Source of the DNA: JANMAT01 sp031359995
Lineage (GTDB): Bacteria > Actinomycetota > Acidimicrobiia > Acidimicrobiales > Ilumatobacteraceae
Length of the DNA: 9,887 nt
Direction: 5' to 3'
Assembly: GCA_031359995.1 (NCBI GenBank)
Contig: JANMAT010000206.1
Location: 1 to 9,887, forward strand
Shown: positions 5,799-9,887 of the stretch, in pieces
How the letters are laid out: each line of letters starts with the position of its first letter
How positions within the stretch are numbered: position 1 is the first letter of the stretch
Position numbers and translations under genes: made by a program
The notes under the pieces: generated by a model
Told to the model about the DNA's origin: nothing
Databases searched by the model: none
What the model saw: the letters and a program-made list of their open reading frames with translations, nothing else

Positions 5799-7151
5799 TC
5801 ACCCTCGCCGGGCACGGTACGCCGCTCCCGGGTGATCGTCCGGCAACGTCGGATCGGCCGTGTCGAGGAGGCGTTGCCGCAGCGTCGGCGCGTCGTCGTA
5901 GACCGGCGCCACGCCTCGATCCCGCAGCATGGGCAGGACGAGCTCCACGAAGTCGATGGTCGACGCCGGCTGGATCTGGGGATGCAGGAGGAACCCGTCC
6001 AGGTCTGCTTCGTCGGCGAGCGCGCACAGGTGATCGGCGACCTCAGTGGCACTCCCGACGAACGGCGTCGCGCCGACGCCGTGGGATGCCCAGTCCTGGA
6101 GCACCTGGCCGACGGTCTGGCTGGCGAACCGCGTCACCTGCGTCTGGGACAGCTCGGTGCGGAGGTCGGTCATCGGCGTGTCGGGTGGGTAGGAGGACAG
6201 GTCCAGGCCGGTGAACATGGCGTAGGACGCCACGGCGACGTCGGGGCGCTGGCAGGCGATGATCGCCTCGTGCTTGGCGATGGCGGCTTGGCGCGTCGGA
6301 GCGACCACACAATCGAAGGAGCTCATGACCTTCACCGCGTCCGGGCGACGGCCGGCCCGCACGGCTTCGGCGCGGATCGCCCGCGTCTGCTCGGCCTGGA
6401 CCGCCGCGCTCCCACCGCCGAGGAACGCAGCCTCGGCGTGACGTCCGCCGAAGGCCCGACCCGCCGGCGAGGATCCCGCCTGGAAGAGCACGGGCGTCCC
6501 CTGTGGCGAGTAGGACGTGTTCCCATAGCCGTGACACCGGAAGTAGGGACCGTCGTGGTCGATGCGGTGCACCCTCGCCGGGTCGGCGAACCGACCCGCC
6601 TTGTCCTTCTCGAGCGCGTCGCGCTCCCACGCCCCCTCCCACAGCTCGTACACGAGCTCCATGAAGTCGTCGGCCATCGCGTAGCGCTCGTCGTGAGCCA
6701 CCATCGGGACCCCGAACGCCTCCACGGCGGTGCTCGCCGTCCCGGTGGTCACGATGTTCCAACCCAGACGACCTTCGGAGAGGTGATCGAGACTGGCCAG
6801 GCGGCGCGCCAGCGCGTACGGATGCTCCAGCAGGGTCGAAGCCGTGATGACCAGGCCGAGTCGCTGGGTGCACGTGATCAACGCGGCGGCCACGACGGCC
6901 GGATCCAAGCGGGGCAGGTCCAGCGACTCGATCGAGCAGATCTCGGGACGCTGTCCGTTCAGCTCCGACCATCCCCAGGCGTCGGCCAGGAAGAGGAAGT
7001 CGAACTGCGCGTCCTCGCACAGTCGGGCGATGCCCACCCAATAGGACAGTTCGTCGAACCGGTGCCGCTCGCTCGACGGGTGCCGCCAGGTGGCCATCCC
7101 GGAGCCGTTCGCCTGCGGATTGTCGAACAGCCCGAGGTGCAGCCTCTTCAC
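5799..7151 (-). CDS. NtaA/SnaA/DszA-family FMN-dependent monooxygenase
   Basis: This 450-residue protein is the oxygenase half of a two-component flavin monooxygenase, using FMNH2 supplied by a separate reductase, with O2. Family signatures in order: KRLHLGLFDNP at the start; ATWRHPSSE (20-28); FLFLADAWG (52-60); the flavin and barrel segment HPYALARRLASLDHLSEGR (110-128) followed by GWNIVT; DHDGPYFRCHG (199-208); YSPQGTPVLFQAGSSPAGR (214-232) followed by HAEAAF; and FVGSATEVADHL (364-375). Known relatives attack nitrilotriacetate, dibenzothiophene sulfone, pristinamycin intermediates, alkyl sulfides or riboflavin. The substrate here cannot be read. No flavin reductase gene is in the window, so the partner must be elsewhere. 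The GTG start at 7151 has AGGGGG 6 bases upstream. Length is normal and no key block is missing. It shares only the broad luciferase-like fold with the monooxygenase at 3256-4487, so the two are not recent duplicates. Confidence 0.9.
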   Translation of the reverse strand: MKRLHLGLFDNPQANGSGMATWRHPSSERHRFDELSYWVGIARLCEDAQFDFLFLADAWGWSELNGQRPEICSIESLDLPRLDPAVVAAALITCTQRLGLVITASTLLEHPYALARRLASLDHLSEGRLGWNIVTTGTASTAVEAFGVPMVAHDERYAMADDFMELVYELWEGAWERDALEKDKAGRFADPARVHRIDHDGPYFRCHGYGNTSYSPQGTPVLFQAGSSPAGRAFGGRHAEAAFLGGGSAAVQAEQTRAIRAEAVRAGRRPDAVKVMSSFDCVVAPTRQAAIAKHEAIIACQRPDVAVASYAMFTGLDLSSYPPDTPMTDLRTELSQTQVTRFASQTVGQVLQDWASHGVGATPFVGSATEVADHLCALADEADLDGFLLHPQIQPASTIDFVELVLPMLRDRGVAPVYDDAPTLRQRLLDTADPTLPDDHPGAAYRARRG

Positions 7152-7157
7152 GTCGTT

Positions 7158-7186
7158 CCCCCTGTCGCACCGCGACGTGCAGGCTA
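7158..7186 (-). promoter_or_regulatory. Candidate promoter, inverted repeat and ribosome site of the NtaA-type gene
   Basis: On the - strand, TAGCCT (7186 to 7181) fits TANNNT and would start transcription near 7174. That point lies inside a small inverted repeat, GTCGC-ACC-GCGAC (7164-7176), which could be an operator. AGGGGG (7163 to 7158) is the ribosome site, 6 bases before GTG 7151. The ribosome site is convincing; the other two elements are weak. The rest of the 216-base gap up to 7367 holds no supportable gene. Confidence 0.35.
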
Positions 7187-7367
7187 CGTCCCCCGGGTTC
7201 CGACCTGCTGCTCAGGCACGCGCATGTCGCGCTCGGACGGTCTGGCCCCACCGGCACGAGGACATCATGGCGGGGTGCGACCCTCGCGTCGGCGACGTGG
7301 TGCGGCAGAGGCCGATGCTGACCGGTCGGTCGTGGCTCGGACGACGGTGCCCGAGCGCATCAGTCGT

Positions 7368-8240
7368 TCAGCCGACGAGGCCCATGAGGTCGACCACGAT
7401 GTCGGTGCTGCCGCTGCCGCCGGCGAAGATCGTGAGGTTCGACTCGAACAGCGTCGCCATGGCCAGGTTGGCGAGGATCTGACCCGAGTCGGACCAGTTG
7501 ATGTTCGACGTGGTGCGGGTGCCGGTCGGACCGGGGTTGCCGACGCTCAGGAACCCGCTGCCGACCGTGTTCACGATCGTCAGGTTGATCATCGCGGCCC
7601 GGACGCTGGAGGCGATGGGTTCGAGCACCTGATCGTCGTTGCCGATCTCGATGCTGATCGTCCGGTTCGTGCCGCTGGGCATCGGCCCGTTGCGGGTGGT
7701 GCCACCGATGTGCGGCGTGCGGCTGTCGTACAGGCGGATGGGCTGGGGCAGCACGAGCAGCGGCCCGAACCCGACCGTCGCCACCCGGGTGAGCTCGCCG
7801 TTGGTCTGGAGGAACAGTCCCTCGGTGCCGTTGTAGGCCAGCGTGCCGTCGCTGTAGGTGCCCAGCAGTGCGTCTCCGGGCGAACCGACGAAGCGCAGAT
7901 GACCGCCCGGGCTCCGCAGTTCGAGCGCCACCGGGGCCGGGCCGGCGAGATCGGGGAACGGGCCGTCGTTCTGCAGTGATGTCACCGCCTCGGCCGTGTT
8001 CGCCTGCCCGAGCAACAGGTTCCCGCCGTTGGCGGCTGCTGCCGGGCGTGCGAGTGCGGCGGCACCACCGGCGACGCCGAGCGCACCCACGGCGGCGCTG
8101 CGCAGGAGGTGGCGACGGGACGTGCCCGCAGGGGCAGTGTCACCCCGCACGTCCTCGGCGTCTCGCGCCGCCAGTCCGGCGCGGAGGGCGTCGACCTCGG
8201 CTTCGAGGGCGCGCAGTCTGCGGTGCAGGTCGTCGGTCAT
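7368..8240 (-). CDS. Tat-exported protein with N-terminal coiled coil and LDTR-like C-terminal domain
   Basis: This 290-residue protein starts at ATG 8240, with AGGAG 7 bases upstream. Residues 4-27 (DLHRRLRALEAEVDALRAGL) form a charged heptad pattern typical of a short coiled coil. A twin-arginine signal follows: SRRHLLR at 41-47, a hydrophobic Ala/Gly/Leu stretch, and an AxA-type cleavage region ending RPAAAA near residue 70. The mature part opens NGGNLLLGQANTAEAVTSL, a pattern I recognise from other actinobacterial Tat proteins. PIRLYDSR at 167-174 and INLTIVNTVGSGFLSVGNPG, TTSNINWSDSGQILANLA and STDIVVDLMGLVG at 218-290 track a well-known extracellular domain: RLLDTR, then LNVT.TNPT..GFLTV, SNLN...G..VAN and DVVVDV.GYF. 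The protein is probably secreted or surface-attached; its molecular function is unknown. Its own ribosome site and the hairpin upstream suggest expression independent of the amidohydrolase. Confidence 0.8.
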   Translation of the reverse strand: MTDDLHRRLRALEAEVDALRAGLAARDAEDVRGDTAPAGTSRRHLLRSAAVGALGVAGGAAALARPAAAANGGNLLLGQANTAEAVTSLQNDGPFPDLAGPAPVALELRSPGGHLRFVGSPGDALLGTYSDGTLAYNGTEGLFLQTNGELTRVATVGFGPLLVLPQPIRLYDSRTPHIGGTTRNGPMPSGTNRTISIEIGNDDQVLEPIASSVRAAMINLTIVNTVGSGFLSVGNPGPTGTRTTSNINWSDSGQILANLAMATLFESNLTIFAGGSGSTDIVVDLMGLVG

Positions 8241-8287
8241 CGTGTCGCTCCTGTCGTTGCGATCGCTCACGGACCAAGAGCATGGCA

Positions 8288-8318
8288 GCCGGCGCTGGAT
8301 ACGCCGTGCAGCGTCGGC
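8288..8318 (-). terminator. Hairpin after the amidohydrolase stop, probable terminator
   Basis: On the - strand, a 10-base arm GCCGACGCTG (8318 to 8309) faces CAGCGCCGGC (8297 to 8288) across an 11-base loop, with nine pairs and one A-C mismatch. It begins 5 bases after the amidohydrolase stop codon, inside the 83-base gap before the Tat-protein gene. There is no T-tract, as is usual in high-GC actinomycetes. Confidence 0.5.
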
Positions 8319-8323
8319 CGGGC

Positions 8324-9568
8324 TCAGACGCCCAGCAGCGTGCCGACGCCGCCGAAGAACGAGGCGCGCACCTCGTCGCCGAGGCCGGCGGCGGCGAGCT
8401 GGCGCTCGCACAGGTCGACGGCGCTGGCGCTGCCTTCGACATGCGGGTAGTCGCTGGAGAAGCACAGGATCTCGGCCGGCACGTGCTCGATGACGCCCGA
8501 GATCGGATGCGTCGCCGGCAGTGGCGTCACCCGGACCTGGCGCCGCACGTAGTCGACCGGGGCGAGGGGCAGGCGGTAGCTCTGCCCCGGCACCAGATGA
8601 CTGGGACGCACCTCGGTGTCGTGCTGCTCGGGACGGGTGCGCCCGATGCTCAGGTCCATGGCCGTGAGCAGGTGCGGTAGCCACTCGATGCCGACCTCCT
8701 CGACGACCACCGTGAGATTCGGGTGGCGCTCAAGCACACCGTCGTACACGAGCGCGGCGACCAGCGCCTGCGGCCCGATCTGCGAGGCCACGAGGAAGTT
8801 CAACAGGCTGAACGTGTTCAGGTCGTCGGCGCCGTTGTTGGCCCAGCCCGGGTTGATCTTCTCCCGGGCGAAGCCGACGTGGGCGAACGCGGCCATGCCC
8901 AGGTCCTCCGCCGCGCTCCAGATCGGATCGAAGTCGGGGTGCGAGATCGACCGCGCCAGCGTGCGCTCGCCGTCGGGTCCGCGCCGCCCGCCGCCCACGG
9001 GTGACTCCGCGATCACGAAGGCACGACTGCCGCGGGCCCGCATGCGCTCCATCTCGGCGATCGACCAGTCGATGTCGCTCAGGTCGATCTGCGTCACCGG
9101 GATGAGCCGATCCGTGTGGCCCGCCACCAGATCGGTGGACCAGGTGTTCCAACAGCGTCGGATGCGCTGGTCGAGATCGTGCCGGCGCAGACGGGCCGCC
9201 TGGACGAAGGAGCCCACGAGGAAGGTCGGGTTGAGGAACTGGACGTCGATGCTCCGCTCGTCACAGAACGCGAGCCGGGCCAGCGGCGCGTAGAAGGGGT
9301 CGGGGCCGTCGTCGTCCTGCCGCTCGGGCTGCAGGGTGTCGGTCAGCTCGAGGTGATGGACGAACCCGGGGGGCACGAGATCGAAGCGGTCCTTGGGCCG
9401 CTGTGGCTCCGGCAGGGACGCGAACGACGGATCGTTGACACCGAAGACGCTGCTGGCGATGTCCATGAACCGGGCCGGCGCACCGAGAGCATCGGCCAGC
9501 TCCGGGTCCGTGCGCTGCACCCAGTCGAGCGGCTCGTGCAGATGGGCGTCGACATCGATGATGCGCAT
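8324..9568 (-). CDS. Amidohydrolase-family (Amidohydro_2, ACMSD-like) metal-dependent hydrolase
   Basis: This 414-residue TIM-barrel hydrolase or decarboxylase starts MRIIDVDAHLHEPLDW, with the metal-binding D/H-x-H motif at Asp7, His9 and His11. Further family blocks are HPDFDPIWSAAEDLGMAAFA (210-229), ending at His230, a likely ligand or active-site residue; VYDGVLERHPNLTVVVEEVG (274-293); WLPHLLTAMD; and FSSDYPHVEGS (370-380) with Asp373, the conserved acidic residue after the last barrel strand. PF04909 members include aminocarboxymuconate-semialdehyde decarboxylase, 2-hydroxy acid decarboxylases and various hydrolases of catabolic pathways. Which reaction applies here is not readable. 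The start is ATG 9568, with GGGGAGGA (9581 to 9574) 5 bases upstream; the open frame runs 5 residues further, but that part contains the ribosome site. All barrel motifs are present, so the gene looks intact. It is followed by a hairpin and then the Tat-protein gene. Confidence 0.88.
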   Translation of the reverse strand: MRIIDVDAHLHEPLDWVQRTDPELADALGAPARFMDIASSVFGVNDPSFASLPEPQRPKDRFDLVPPGFVHHLELTDTLQPERQDDDGPDPFYAPLARLAFCDERSIDVQFLNPTFLVGSFVQAARLRRHDLDQRIRRCWNTWSTDLVAGHTDRLIPVTQIDLSDIDWSIAEMERMRARGSRAFVIAESPVGGGRRGPDGERTLARSISHPDFDPIWSAAEDLGMAAFAHVGFAREKINPGWANNGADDLNTFSLLNFLVASQIGPQALVAALVYDGVLERHPNLTVVVEEVGIEWLPHLLTAMDLSIGRTRPEQHDTEVRPSHLVPGQSYRLPLAPVDYVRRQVRVTPLPATHPISGVIEHVPAEILCFSSDYPHVEGSASAVDLCERQLAAAGLGDEVRASFFGGVGTLLGV

Positions 9569-9596
9569 GGCGGTCCTCCCCAAGGTCCCGCGCCCG

Positions 9597-9602
9597 ACCG
9601 TA
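9597..9602 (-). promoter_or_regulatory. Candidate -10 hexamer TACGGT for the amidohydrolase gene
   Basis: TACGGT, read on the - strand, lies 28 bases upstream of ATG 9568 and 15 bases upstream of the GGGGAGGA ribosome site. It would give a leader of roughly 20 bases. It is identical to the candidate at 4652-4657. There is no clear -35 element. Confidence 0.35.
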
Positions 9603-9628
9603 GCGCTCCCGAGCGAGACGACACCACG

Positions 9629-9821
9629 GTGGCCGTGGTCCGCCTCGGCGTCGCTACCGGATCCGCTGGAGTGCGGTGGCGGCCCTGGTGTCGGTGAGTA
9701 CGGCTACGAGGTCACCGTGCGCGTGCCGGCGGCCGGTCGTTACCTCCTCGCCTTCGGCGTGCCGTCGCGCGGCCTCGGCTCGCACCGGTTCGACCCGGCC
9801 CTCGTCCAGGCTGCGTCCTGA
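9629..9821 (+). pseudogene. Possible remnant of a + strand gene (unrecognised), frame-shifted
   Basis: In the 319-base stretch right of the amidohydrolase start, the frame from about 9685 to TGA at 9819-9821 reads GVGEYGYEVTVRVPAAGRYL and then LAFGVPSRGLGSHRFDPALV. Nearly every third base there is G or C, and the hydrophobic pattern resembles beta strands, as in real genes. No ATG or GTG lies at the front of this stretch in that frame. A different frame starts at GTG 9629 (VAVVRLGV) with equally biased codons but stops at 9697. The simplest reading is a small gene or deletion remnant whose start and end are now in different frames, one base apart. The hairpin directly after the stop supports a genuine gene end. 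I do not recognise the family. Confidence 0.3.
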
Positions 9822-9824
9822 CCC

Positions 9825-9843
9825 GGCGGGCTCGCGGCCCGCC
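9825..9843 (+). terminator. Perfect GC hairpin 3 bases after the stop at 9821
   Basis: GGCGGGC (9825-9831) pairs exactly with GCCCGCC (9837-9843) around a five-base loop. It begins 3 bases after the TGA of the possible gene remnant. It lacks a T-tract, which fits high-GC actinobacterial terminators. Beyond it (9844-9887) I see nothing to annotate. Confidence 0.5.
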
Positions 9844-9887
9844 CGCTCCTCGATCCTCGGGTCGGTGGCGCGAAACTCTGTCGCACC

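Noticed and set aside
5790..5805. Small hairpin AGGGT/ACCCT between the convergent SDR and NtaA-type stops, as a bidirectional terminator
   Set aside because: It has only five base pairs and overlaps the NtaA-type stop codon. It is too weak to call.
7324..7345. Short inverted repeats downstream of the Tat-protein stop, as its terminator
   Set aside because: The stems I could find, such as GTCGT/ACGAC, are only five pairs long, and several such repeats occur by chance in this GC-rich gap.
5832..7979. Very long open frame on the + strand opposite the NtaA-type and Tat-protein genes
   Set aside because: It is an antisense shadow of two well-supported - strand genes. Its product is Arg/Gly/Val-rich with no recognisable domain, as expected from G/C-rich third positions.
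8259..8266. GCGATCGC octamer upstream of the Tat-protein gene, resembling the cyanobacterial HIP1 repeat
   Set aside because: A single copy in high-GC DNA is expected by chance, and nothing else here is cyanobacterial.
7868..8680. + strand open frame with low-complexity Arg-rich product opposite the Tat-protein and amidohydrolase genes
   Set aside because: It is antisense to two genes with clear motifs. The composition is a GC artefact.

Overview
The window is high-GC chromosomal DNA from an actinomycete, most likely a member of Acidimicrobiia or a close relative. The evidence is a WhiB-type protein at the left edge (WhiB proteins are restricted to Actinomycetota and their phages), a mycobacterial Nei1-like glycosylase, strong G/C bias at third codon positions, purine-rich ribosome binding sites with frequent GTG starts, and a Tat-exported protein ending in the 'RLLDTR'-type domain common in secreted actinobacterial proteins. 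I assign no species. I see no rRNA, tRNA, CRISPR array, insertion sequence or phage gene.

Left region (1-2623, + strand): the 3' end of a WhiB-like regulator, then a complete Fpg/Nei-family DNA glycosylase, then a photolyase-like flavoprotein in which the helical FAD domain precedes the alpha/beta antenna-like domain, the reverse of the classical order. This is a DNA-repair neighbourhood covering base excision of oxidised bases and possible photorepair. It ends at an inverted repeat shared with a convergent small zinc protein of the GFA/CENP-V fold (2726-3127, - strand).

Middle region (3128-7151): a short divergent promoter region leads to a luciferase-like flavin monooxygenase that resembles the limonene monooxygenase group and is broken by one apparent missing base near 3911. 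It is followed by an intact SDR with the signature motifs of the PRISE (progesterone 5-beta-reductase/iridoid synthase-like) enone reductases, preceded by its own candidate extended -10 and a GNRA-capped hairpin beside the ribosome binding site. The SDR converges, with only 9 bases between the stops, on a second and distantly related flavin monooxygenase of the NtaA/SnaA/DszA two-component type on the - strand.

Right region (7152-9887): two more - strand genes. One is a Tat-signal protein with an unusual N-terminal coiled coil and a C-terminal 'LDTR'-like domain. Upstream of it lies an Amidohydro_2-family metal-dependent hydrolase. The last 319 bases carry the hydrolase promoter region and the end of what looks like a damaged + strand gene, closed by a perfect hairpin 3 bases after its stop.

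Two monooxygenases, an enone reductase and an amidohydrolase suggest accessory catabolism of terpenoid- or heterocycle-like compounds, but their transcription units are separate and no shared pathway is demonstrated. I found no convincing new multi-gene system. The best leads are the domain-swapped photolyase-like protein, the repeated TAC(C/G)GT promoter-like hexamer, and the frameshifted monooxygenase.
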